Origin: a virus
IMG/VR virus record: IMGVR_UViG_3300036591_000156
Location: 1-44,448 of that record
Direction: 5' to 3' (one strand)
Length of the DNA stretch: 44,448 nt
Below are positions 39,135 to 44,448 of this stretch, one piece after another. The notes below the pieces were generated by a model, which was not told where the DNA came from, made no database searches, and saw nothing but the letters and a program-made list of their open reading frames with translations. A program made the position numbers and the translations under genes. How positions within the stretch are numbered: position 1 is the first letter of the stretch; each line of letters opens with the position of its first letter.

Positions 39135-40912
39135 AATGTCACCCCTGTTTTTGTCGCCATCACGGCCTCAACCGCCTGCACCACCGCATCATCCGTAAGC
39201 GCGCCGCGCACCGTCAGGCCGTAGAGGTGGCCGTTGAAGTAGAGCGACGTGCCAGCCCGTGCGCCGATGTAGAGGGGGTAATTGCCGAAGTTACCTGCAC
39301 CCTGATCTGCAACGGAACTAGCTGTGACTGAGCCATCATTGCGTAGTGTCGCGGCGTCGCCGGAAATGTCAGAAATCACTGAAAGAACGTCTGAGCTTGG
39401 GACGTTTGACGTGTTTGATGCTTCTTGCGCCGCAGCTGAAATTGTGCCTCGACTAATTGTGCCATAGCGTCCTGTCGTCTGCACATATTGTGAAAAAACA
39501 CCAGAGTTAGCATTTACGTCAGCACTCAATTCAACAACAATACCCACAGCCGCATCACTCAGCTTCCTCACCCCAGCAAACACCGTCATTTCATCGGTTG
39601 CCGTGAAGTCGATCGACGGTGTGGCCAGTGCGTCGTCCACACCGTCGAAGGACAGGCAATGCACACTTGGCACCCCGGATTCCGTGACCTCGTATTGCGT
39701 GGTTACTTTCTGGTAGGCGGTGGCTGTTGCGCCTAGTTCTAGTTGTGCGCCCCAGACAAATAATTGAGTTCCATCTATTGCAGCGCCCCAAGAATTTGCT
39801 GTCGCTGTAGGGTGAAGGCTAACACCTATGTTTGACGAACCTGTGCTTGCTGATGCAGAGGAAATCCTATACCAGCCATTACCTACATTTTCGGCAAAAA
39901 CCGTTTCTCCCGCGCCTGTCAGCGTCCATGTCTCTGTATCAAAATCAAAAATAGAGTAATTAAAAACCCGAATACCGACATAGCGCCAATTTGATTTTTT
40001 AACGTAGATAGAAAAACACGATGCATCAGAAAGCGTTCTTGACTGTCTGATCGCTTGTTCCCCGCCACTTGTGCCAGAGATAGTTTGCATCGTGTCCGCA
40101 GTTAATGTTCCATCAGGTGCGGTTGTTGTGTTGGCAGTGGCCGTAACCCGTAGTTTACCCCAAACCGCATCCGCGAAATTCTCAGTCTGCGTCAGCAGGT
40201 TCCGCCGCCCGCCAAACGGGTGAATGCCGTATGTAGGACGCTTAGCCGCCGTGGCCTGCGTGGCGTGGTTGCCGGGGATTTCGCGGACTGATACGTTGTC
40301 TATGGTGGTGCCAGCATTTAAACTTACAGATCGAAAGTTGATGGAGTTGCCTGCGGCACTGGTAACTTCTAAAGCTACAAAGTGCCGCCCGTCGTTATAG
40401 AAAATCTTTGCGTTTGACGATGCATTGTTAGGGTTTCGGACTGCCACGCCGCCGCTAGTAATTCCTTCAAGAGTAAATTCCAGAAGGTATTGCCCAACAG
40501 CGAGGGTTTTGTTTTGGGTGAAAAATGCATCCGTGCCGCCAGCCCATCGGGCCTTACCGTCACTGATTGTCCACCCCACACCTTTCGTCCAATCAGTGTC
40601 TGTATCAAACCCACCATTGACCACCAACTCCGGCCCCAAGATCGGTGCCAGCTTGTCCGCAGTTGTAGCACCAGCCGCGTTCAGACTCACCCCGCCCCAT
40701 TTGCTCTTATCCAGCATCGCCCCCACCGGATCGCCGGGCAGGCTTGGCGTGGTCATGGCGGTCGTCTGATACAACGTGCCAGCCGTGGACGGGTCCAGCA
40801 GGACGCCCGGCGCGCCACCAGAAAACAATGACGCAAGCCAATCGGGAAACGCCCCGACGCCGTTGCGGTAAACCGCCGTGACCGGGCTTGTGCCCAAGTA
40901 TAATCTCAGCAT
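39131..40912 (-). CDS. Large receptor-binding tail spike/fibre with carbohydrate-binding-like modules
   Basis: The product has 593 residues from the ATG at 40912 (GAGG 8 bases before). After a virion-binding start (MLRLYLGTSPVTAVYRNGVG) comes a beta-sandwich-like module (GPELVVNGGFDTDTDWTKGV). Two further Thr/Ser/Gly-rich beta modules follow, then a C-terminal concanavalin/LamG-like domain (HCLSFDGVDDALATPSIDF...YFNGHLYGLTVRGAL). The pattern 'ELVVNGGFD..W' and 'LSFDGVDD' is frequent in phage proteins that bind glycans. Its composition is more AT-rich than neighbouring genes, as in exchanged host-range modules. No catalytic motif seen. Confidence 0.78.
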   Translation of the reverse strand: MLRLYLGTSPVTAVYRNGVGAFPDWLASLFSGGAPGVLLDPSTAGTLYQTTAMTTPSLPGDPVGAMLDKSKWGGVSLNAAGATTADKLAPILGPELVVNGGFDTDTDWTKGVGWTISDGKARWAGGTDAFFTQNKTLAVGQYLLEFTLEGITSGGVAVRNPNNASSNAKIFYNDGRHFVALEVTSAAGNSINFRSVSLNAGTTIDNVSVREIPGNHATQATAAKRPTYGIHPFGGRRNLLTQTENFADAVWGKLRVTATANTTTAPDGTLTADTMQTISGTSGGEQAIRQSRTLSDASCFSIYVKKSNWRYVGIRVFNYSIFDFDTETWTLTGAGETVFAENVGNGWYRISSASASTGSSNIGVSLHPTATANSWGAAIDGTQLFVWGAQLELGATATAYQKVTTQYEVTESGVPSVHCLSFDGVDDALATPSIDFTATDEMTVFAGVRKLSDAAVGIVVELSADVNANSGVFSQYVQTTGRYGTISRGTISAAAQEASNTSNVPSSDVLSVISDISGDAATLRNDGSVTASSVADQGAGNFGNYPLYIGARAGTSLYFNGHLYGLTVRGALTDDAVVQAVEAVMATKTGVTL

Positions 40913-40923
40913 ATTTTTTTTCC

Positions 40924-41361
40924 TCAATTCACTATAAAATAAAGAGTAGCTGGATCCTTTAGATCCAACGCCTCATATTGCGCCGCCGTCAGCACCACAG
41001 CCGCGAGGCCGCCGACAAGGATCGCCGTGGCATAGGTCACGCCAAGGGGGGCGATAGACGCGCCGCATTTCAGCGTCCCAAAGGCGAGGCGCACCGGGTC
41101 CGACGGATCCGACAGATCCCAGATATTGTGCTGATAAAGCTGGCCCTCAATCAGCGTAGCGACAGCCGCCGGTGTAATCGTGAACGCGCCCCCGGCGCTG
41201 CGCAATTCCACCAATGGATCGCCGCCCGCTGTTTTGGAAATACTGAGCGCCAGATCCGGCGCTGCGGTAGAAATCGCCAAAATCAATTTTTCATCGCGGG
41301 TTAGCGATAAGTTAAACTCTTGCACCGCATCAAAGGGCGTAAAAATCAGCGTGCGGGCCAT
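40924..41361 (-). CDS. Fibre/spike attachment protein with beta-sandwich-like fold
   Basis: The product has 145 residues. The first half (FNLSLTRDEKLILAISTAAP, DLALSISKTAGGDPLVELRS, FTITPAAVATLIEGQLYQHN, IWDLSD) has the pattern of baseplate upper protein N-terminal or similar adaptor domains that hold receptor-binding proteins. The second half is more hydrophobic. It is encoded between the spike base and the large fibre and overlaps the spike base stop by one base. It may be the second spike component. Family assignment is tentative. Confidence 0.62.
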   Translation of the reverse strand: MARTLIFTPFDAVQEFNLSLTRDEKLILAISTAAPDLALSISKTAGGDPLVELRSAGGAFTITPAAVATLIEGQLYQHNIWDLSDPSDPVRLAFGTLKCGASIAPLGVTYATAILVGGLAAVVLTAAQYEALDLKDPATLYFIVN

Positions 41362-41621
41362 CAGGTCCAGCCGATCAGACTTGCGGTTGTGCCGAGGGCC
41401 AAGATCCGCACGCCGCGAAAGATAAAGGTTTGGCCCTGCACCAAGTTATAGGACAGATCGACACCGGCCGCGTCGCGGATCATGGCCGCGCCCTGCGCGT
41501 TGCAATAGATCACGCGCGGCAGGGTTGGCAGATCGGCCGCATCATCGGGCACAATGGCAAAGTGACGCGTGGCGGGACCGGTTAGGCCGCCTTGATAGTC
41601 TTTAAAATTATCGGTTTGCAT
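41361..41621 (-). CDS. Spike base protein of the Rhodobacter GTA GhsA (Rcc01079) type
   Basis: The product has 86 residues and fits the RCAP_Rcc01079 spike-base pattern as I remember it: GLTGPATRHFAIVPDDAADL, then LPRVIYC..AGVDLSYNL, and GQTFIFRGVRILALGTTASL. In Rhodobacter capsulatus GTA this protein anchors head spikes that bind the recipient capsule and is encoded outside the main GTA cluster. Here, too, it lies away from the structural operon, together with fibre genes. Whether it sits on the head or the tail of this phage is unknown. Confidence 0.78.
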   Translation of the reverse strand: MQTDNFKDYQGGLTGPATRHFAIVPDDAADLPTLPRVIYCNAQGAAMIRDAAGVDLSYNLVQGQTFIFRGVRILALGTTASLIGWT

Positions 41622-41647
41622 GTTTTCTCCAATGCAGGGTTAAGAAA

Positions 41648-42073
41648 TTAAAGGCGCGCGATGATCGCGGCGCGGCATTCATCCAGCGAACGGCCGGTAT
41701 CGTATCCGGTGGCCAGCGCGCGGGCGTAAAGGTCCAGCAATTCCGGGGCGATGCGCGCCCCGGCGGCATAGGCGCGGGCCTCGGCCGCAAAGCGAAAGGC
41801 CGGGATCAACATGCAAAGCCCCATCACACCGGGGGCGACTCCGACCACGGCCAGCGGCACCGCAGGCACCCCGACGGCCAGCGCGGCCAGCGCGGCCCCG
41901 GCGGCCAGCGTGATTGCCCACCATTGCGCGACGTGGTGCGATTCATGCGCCATGATTGCGGCCGAGGGGGCATAGGGCACCGCGATAAACGGGCCGCGCT
42001 GTTTCGCCCACCGCCGATCACCGGGGGCGCGGATATAAACAATCGCGGGCGGCCATGCCTGCGCGCGGATCAC
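41648..42073 (-). CDS. Small membrane protein with HExxH metallopeptidase-like motif
   Basis: The product has 141 residues from a GTG at 42073, which overlaps the stop of the 34-residue gene as GTGA. Near residues 44-50 is AHESHHVAQWW, an HExxH zinc motif. Two hydrophobic spans follow (ITLAAGAALAALAVGVPAVP and VVGVAPGVMGLCMLIPAFRF). Then FAAEARAYAAGA gives a Glu in a helix where gluzincin peptidases hold the third ligand. This layout resembles a minimal membrane-bound peptidase of the M48/M56 type, but it is much shorter than those families. Role unknown. Confidence 0.65.
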   Translation of the reverse strand: MIRAQAWPPAIVYIRAPGDRRWAKQRGPFIAVPYAPSAAIMAHESHHVAQWWAITLAAGAALAALAVGVPAVPLAVVGVAPGVMGLCMLIPAFRFAAEARAYAAGARIAPELLDLYARALATGYDTGRSLDECRAAIIARL

Positions 42074-42174
42074 AGCGCCACCGCCAGCGTGCAAAGCCCG
42101 GCCCCGGCAAGGCCGAGGCCCAAGGGCAGGGCAAGATGCGCCATGCGGCCCGCGTTGCGAGGGGTGCGGCTCAT
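42070..42174 (-). CDS. 34-aa single-span membrane protein
   Basis: This very short gene encodes MSRTPRNAGRMAHLALPLGL followed by GLAGAGLCTLAVAL: basic N-terminus and one hydrophobic span. It starts at an ATG overlapping the stop of the 213-residue gene (ATGA) and ends overlapping the GTG of the peptidase-like gene (GTGA). Translation of all three is thus coupled, which supports it as a real gene. Confidence 0.6.
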   Translation of the reverse strand: MSRTPRNAGRMAHLALPLGLGLAGAGLCTLAVAL

Positions 42175-42812
42175 AGCATCACCCCCACGCCCACGCCAAA
42201 GACAATGCAGGCGGCCGCCGCCGCAAGGGCCACCACGCCGCCAAAATCGGGATCCGGGATTGGGTGGCACACCTCGGGCACGGCCTCGGCCGCGCGGGCC
42301 GCCGCGTCCGCCTTGATCGTGGCGCGGATTGCCTTGCAGGTTGCGATGCGCTGCGCCGCCGTCACGTTGTTTGCCTTCCACGCCTCACCCTCGGCCGCCG
42401 TCATAACCTTGCGGGGCAAGCTAAAGGCGCGGGCCACATTGGCATTCATCCGGGCCAGCGCATCCGCGACGATTATTTGCGCGGCGTGGTCAAGCGGATA
42501 AAACCCGCCGTTGGCCTCGGCCTCGGCCTCTTTTATCGCCTGCGCGGTGTGCCAATCGCATTCCTCTTGCGCGGCGGCCGTGGCGGGGCCGGTGAAGGCG
42601 CGCCCGGCGCGATCCGCCGCAGCCTTGGCCAGATCCGCGACAGCCTCGGCCGCATCGGGGGCCGTGATCGTGGCGGCCATCCAGCGGGTGCCATCGCCTA
42701 ACGTTTGGCACTTGAGGGTCAGGCCGTGGCCCGCCGCATCGCCAAGCGGATAGGCGGTGGTTTCAAAATCGCCCGCGCCTTGGGTGTCAAATGCAAAGTT
42801 GTGAACAGCCAT
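42171..42812 (-). CDS. Hypothetical protein with C-terminal membrane anchor
   Basis: The product has 213 residues from the ATG at 42812 (CAGGGGGCC before it); the 44 residues upstream in frame lie in the divergent promoter region and are not credible. The start (MAVHNFAFDTQGAGDFETTA) has a beta character; the middle is a long Ala/Glu-rich helix, and the last 25 residues (GGVVALAAAAACIVFGVGVG) form a tail anchor. It heads the membrane-protein trio divergent from the small-gene operon. Function unknown. Confidence 0.7.
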   Translation of the reverse strand: MAVHNFAFDTQGAGDFETTAYPLGDAAGHGLTLKCQTLGDGTRWMAATITAPDAAEAVADLAKAAADRAGRAFTGPATAAAQEECDWHTAQAIKEAEAEANGGFYPLDHAAQIIVADALARMNANVARAFSLPRKVMTAAEGEAWKANNVTAAQRIATCKAIRATIKADAAARAAEAVPEVCHPIPDPDFGGVVALAAAAACIVFGVGVGVML

Positions 42813-42909
42813 TGCGGCCCCCTGTTTTTTCAATTGCGTTGGGGGCAGGCATAGGGGCCGGGCCGGGGTGCAAACCTGCGCGCGGGCCGGAAAACTTAAC
42901 GCGCCCGCC

Positions 42910-42963
42910 AAAGTTAAACTTTCTTTCAGTTTTCGCTTGCCCATAAGTTAAAGATACTTTAAC
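42910..42963. promoter_or_regulatory. Divergent promoter region with two dyad sites
   Basis: AAAGTT-A-AACTTT (42910-42922) and GTTAAAG-ATA-CTTTAAC (42947-42963) are perfect inverted repeats sharing the AGTTAAA half-site. They lie 53 bases before the 83-residue gene and 98 bases before the 213-residue gene's start on the other strand. Two related dyads in a divergent promoter suggest an autoregulator, for which the small HTH protein at 43718 is the obvious candidate. Confidence 0.65.
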
Positions 42964-43015
42964 ACTTAGGACAAGGAAACGGCGCAGCCCGCGCCAAGCC
43001 AAAGGATCGCAAGCC

Positions 43016-43267
43016 ATGACATTCGCAAACTGGATTGACACTTTCTTGAACGAAAAAGGCATCGACACCGACGACACGATCACGGCCCAAGGCGCAAGCG
43101 GCGCAAACATCATTCCGGTTTTGGCCTTAGTCGCCATGATGAAATCCACCACCGCAGCCGAGCGGGCCGCAATCAAAAAAATGTTGATCAAGATTGATTT
43201 TGTCGCGCCGGGCCGCAAGCCGGTTTTGGACTACTTCGCCCACCTCGGCCAAGCCGTCGCCATCTAA
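43016..43267 (+). CDS. Small 83-aa protein, first gene of the small-gene operon
   Basis: The product has 83 residues: MTFANWIDTFLNEKGIDTDD, then GANIIPVLALVAMMKSTTAA and IKKMLIKIDFVAPGRKPVLD. It looks like a small soluble helical protein with a conserved-looking Trp near the N-terminus. AAAGGA lies about 12 bases before the ATG. First gene behind the dyad-bearing promoter. No family recognised. Confidence 0.7.
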   Translation: MTFANWIDTFLNEKGIDTDDTITAQGASGANIIPVLALVAMMKSTTAAERAAIKKMLIKIDFVAPGRKPVLDYFAHLGQAVAI

Positions 43268-43273
43268 TCGGCC

Positions 43274-43316
43274 CCGCCGGGCGCAAGCCCGGCACCACCC
43301 CACCAAAAAAAAAGGA
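43274..43316 (+). repeat. GNRA-hairpin leader, copy 1
   Basis: A 7-bp stem GCCGGGC-GCAA-GCCCGGC with a GNRA-type tetraloop is followed by ACCACCCCACC, nine A and GGA, directly before the 63-residue gene's start. An almost identical copy lies at 43522-43563. It looks like a 5' leader with a ribosome site, because A precedes the start codon and no U-run is present. Confidence 0.7.
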
Positions 43317-43324
43317 AACGCCCC

Positions 43325-43516
43325 ATGACCATGATCGACAAATCAAATTGGACCGCCGTGACCAACCCCGCGCTAATCGCGCTATTTGCGACCACAACCG
43401 AACTTGGCCGCAGTTATGGCGTGACCTATCTTGAACACCCCCAGCGGGGCGACGATGCGCCAATTTACGCCAAGACGGACGGCGCGATTTATAACACCCA
43501 CGCGTTTGACATTTAG
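43325..43516 (+). CDS. Small 63-aa hypothetical protein
   Basis: The product has 63 residues: MTMIDKSNWTAVTNPALIAL, FATTTELGRSYGVTYLEHPQ and a Tyr/Asp-rich end (APIYAKTDGAIYNTHAFDI). Composition (Asp, Tyr, Thr, no Cys) resembles small phage-encoded inhibitors and DNA mimics, but no motif is recognised. AAGGA precedes the ATG by about 9 bases, within the hairpin leader. Confidence 0.65.
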   Translation: MTMIDKSNWTAVTNPALIALFATTTELGRSYGVTYLEHPQRGDDAPIYAKTDGAIYNTHAFDI

Positions 43517-43521
43517 GCCCA

Positions 43522-43563
43522 CCGCCGGGCGCAAGCCCGGCACCACCCCACCAAAAAAAAGGA
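43522..43563 (+). repeat. GNRA-hairpin leader, copy 2
   Basis: This is the second copy of the hairpin-plus-ACCACCCCACC-A8-GGA leader, in front of the 49-residue gene. It differs from copy 1 mainly by one A. Duplication of the leader with different genes behind each copy suggests cassette-like duplication or exchange. Confidence 0.7.
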
Positions 43564-43571
43564 TCGACACC

Positions 43572-43721
43572 ATGAAAGTTAAAATCAGAGACTATCGGGC
43601 AAAAGAAGGCATGGCCGCTTTTAATCTTGGCTACACCGGGCCGAACCCCTACGCCGCCGGATCCGAAAGCGCGCAGATTTGGGCCAAGGGCTATGCGGAA
43701 AACAAGGCGGCCAGCGCGTGA
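43572..43721 (+). CDS. Small 49-aa hypothetical protein
   Basis: The product has 49 residues: MKVKIRDYRAKEGMAAFNLG, YTGPNPYAAGSESAQIWAKG, then YAENKAASA. The 'P-N-P-Y...S..A..W..GY' pattern recalls small phage proteins with a YxxGxxxA-type C-terminal helix, without known function. GGA lies 9 bases before the ATG in the leader. The stop overlaps the HTH gene's GTG as GTGA. Confidence 0.65.
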   Translation: MKVKIRDYRAKEGMAAFNLGYTGPNPYAAGSESAQIWAKGYAENKAASA

Positions 43722-43909
43722 CCGGCGCGCAATTCACCGCGTGGATCGCGGCGATGAAAGCGGCCGGGCGGATCCGGACGCAGGCGGATCTGGCGGGATT
43801 GATCGGGCTTAGCGTGCAATCTATCATCGCAATGAAACGGGCCGGGTGCGACCAGCGCACCGCCTTGGCCTGCGCGGCCCTCTTGCACGGCCTAGCGCCG
43901 CACGCGTGA
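43718..43909 (+). CDS. Small HTH protein, possible operon autoregulator (Aca-like)
   Basis: The product has 63 residues from the GTG at 43718. Residues 18-50 form an HTH: GRIRTQADLAGLIGLSVQSI, then IAMKRAGCDQRTALACAALL. A single-domain HTH protein at the end of an operon of very small genes, with dyad sites in the promoter, is the arrangement in which aca genes repress anti-CRISPR operons. Similarity to a particular Aca family cannot be judged here. Confidence 0.68.
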   Translation: MTGAQFTAWIAAMKAAGRIRTQADLAGLIGLSVQSIIAMKRAGCDQRTALACAALLHGLAPHA

Positions 43910-44065
43910 TGCGACCGGGGCCTTGTCGCTTGGGGCGGCCATCTTGGCCTCAAGGGCCGCGATCAAGCGGCGCTGCACCGCCGCCATCGGATCCCCCACC
44001 GCGTCATATTTCACCAAAACCCGGCGATATATCACGATCAATGCGGCGGGCGTTGGTTTTGCCAT
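43892..44065 (-). CDS. Small 57-aa hypothetical protein
   Basis: The gene encodes MAKPTPAALIVIYRRVLVKY, then DAVGDPMAAVQRRLIAALEA and a basic tail; helical and basic. Its ATG overlaps the stop of the 127-residue gene by one base (TGATG), and its end overlaps the convergent HTH gene by 18 bp. Coupling supports its reality; function unknown. Confidence 0.55.
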   Translation of the reverse strand: MAKPTPAALIVIYRRVLVKYDAVGDPMAAVQRRLIAALEAKMAAPSDKAPVASRVRR

Positions 44066-44448
44066 CAGGCCGCCGCCAAAGCATATTTAAAATATCGGCC
44101 GGGCTTTGCGCGGGCGATTTTGCCCGTTGCAAGCGCCTGCGCCAGCGCCTCGGCCACGCCTTCATTAGACATGGAACAACTAATGCGCAGGGCCATTTGG
44201 GTAAGGCTACCCCCGGCGCGCAAGGCCGCCATCACGCGGGCCACCCGGTCCGCGCGGACCTCGGCTTGGCGGGCGGCTTGGCGGGCGGCCCGGTCCTGTT
44301 TTGTGTTGCCGATGCTTTCCAAGCGCGGCACGCCGCCGGGGCGGTAGTGTTCGCCATACTCTTGCGCCGCGCGCTTCAATTCCGCCGCCGCCATTTGTTT
44401 CATGGTTTTGCCGTGCTGGCGCGCGGGTGCGATTTCGATTTGTCTCAT
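44065..44448 (-). CDS. Hypothetical protein with winged-helix-like C-terminus
   Basis: The product has 127 residues as read from an ATG at the very edge (44446-44448); a still earlier start outside the window cannot be excluded. The N-terminus is basic with a Met/Ala/Arg-rich helix. The last 60 residues (RVARVMAALRAGGSLTQMAL, then NEGVAEALAQALATGKIARA and GRYFKYAL) look like a winged-helix domain of the kind that senses or binds DNA. It reads leftward with the 57-residue gene. Confidence 0.6.
   Translation of the reverse strand: MRQIEIAPARQHGKTMKQMAAAELKRAAQEYGEHYRPGGVPRLESIGNTKQDRAARQAARQAEVRADRVARVMAALRAGGSLTQMALRISCSMSNEGVAEALAQALATGKIARAKPGRYFKYALAAA

Noticed and set aside
39131-40912. 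Diversity-generating retroelement target
   Set aside because: The fibre gene suggested a search for a reverse transcriptase and template repeat, but none is present in the window.

Overview
The window is high-GC bacterial DNA, most consistent with an alphaproteobacterium of the Rhodobacteraceae (Roseobacter/Rhodobacter) type. The evidence is the codon and GC character, the tail genes arranged as in the Rhodobacter gene transfer agent (GTA), and a protein of the GTA spike-base family. Almost everything is mobile DNA: a small integrative element at the left, one host tRNA gene, then a large siphophage-type prophage that runs off the right edge.

Region 1 (1-7193) is a compact integrative element read leftward. 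It has a tyrosine integrase next to tRNA-Ser, an AT-richer gene of unknown function, an AlpA-like DNA-binding protein, a 1256-residue primase-like/helicase replication protein, and two small genes, one with a zinc ribbon. No capsid or tail gene is present, so the content resembles a P4/PICI-like satellite or integrative plasmid. It sits in the 3' end of tRNA-Ser(GCU), 7194-7283, the only clearly host gene.

Region 2 (7497-36423) is one leftward block of about 29 kb, with most genes touching or overlapping. In transcription order it holds: a Cro-like regulator, a winged-helix protein, Toprim primase, P4/D5-type helicase, a 650-base noncoding segment full of repeats, a 250-residue probable regulator, HNH nuclease, terminase small and large subunits, portal, prohead protease, HK97-type capsid, connectors, major tail protein, tail chaperone G/GT with a frameshift on A10, tape measure, four GTA-like tail-tip genes, a tail fibre with an S74 chaperone, holin-like genes, endolysin, Rz/Rz1 spanins, a metallophosphoesterase, SSB and a dNMP-kinase-like protein.

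Region 3 (36424-38707) is the lysogeny switch. It reads rightward: repressor, a 47-residue gene, an excisionase-like protein and a second tyrosine integrase. Two matching 26-bp operator-like sites stand before the leftward operon and before the integrase operon.

Region 4 (38724-42812, leftward) holds receptor-binding and spike genes, including a GTA-type spike base, and a translationally coupled trio of membrane proteins, one with an HExxH motif. Region 5 (43016-43909, rightward) is an operon of four very small genes ending in a small HTH protein, behind a promoter with inverted repeats. This is the architecture of anti-CRISPR/aca loci, though no gene product is recognised. Two leftward small genes close the window.

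The most interesting signals are: (a) two tandem double-hairpin elements at the head of the late operon, together with intrinsic terminators inside that operon, which suggest RNA-based antitermination of the put type; (b) the acr/aca-like operon with duplicated GNRA-hairpin leaders; (c) a near-perfect 52-bp interrupted palindrome with rare codons inside the satellite replication gene; (d) an iteron-like array. All functional statements are from reading the sequence; no database search was run.
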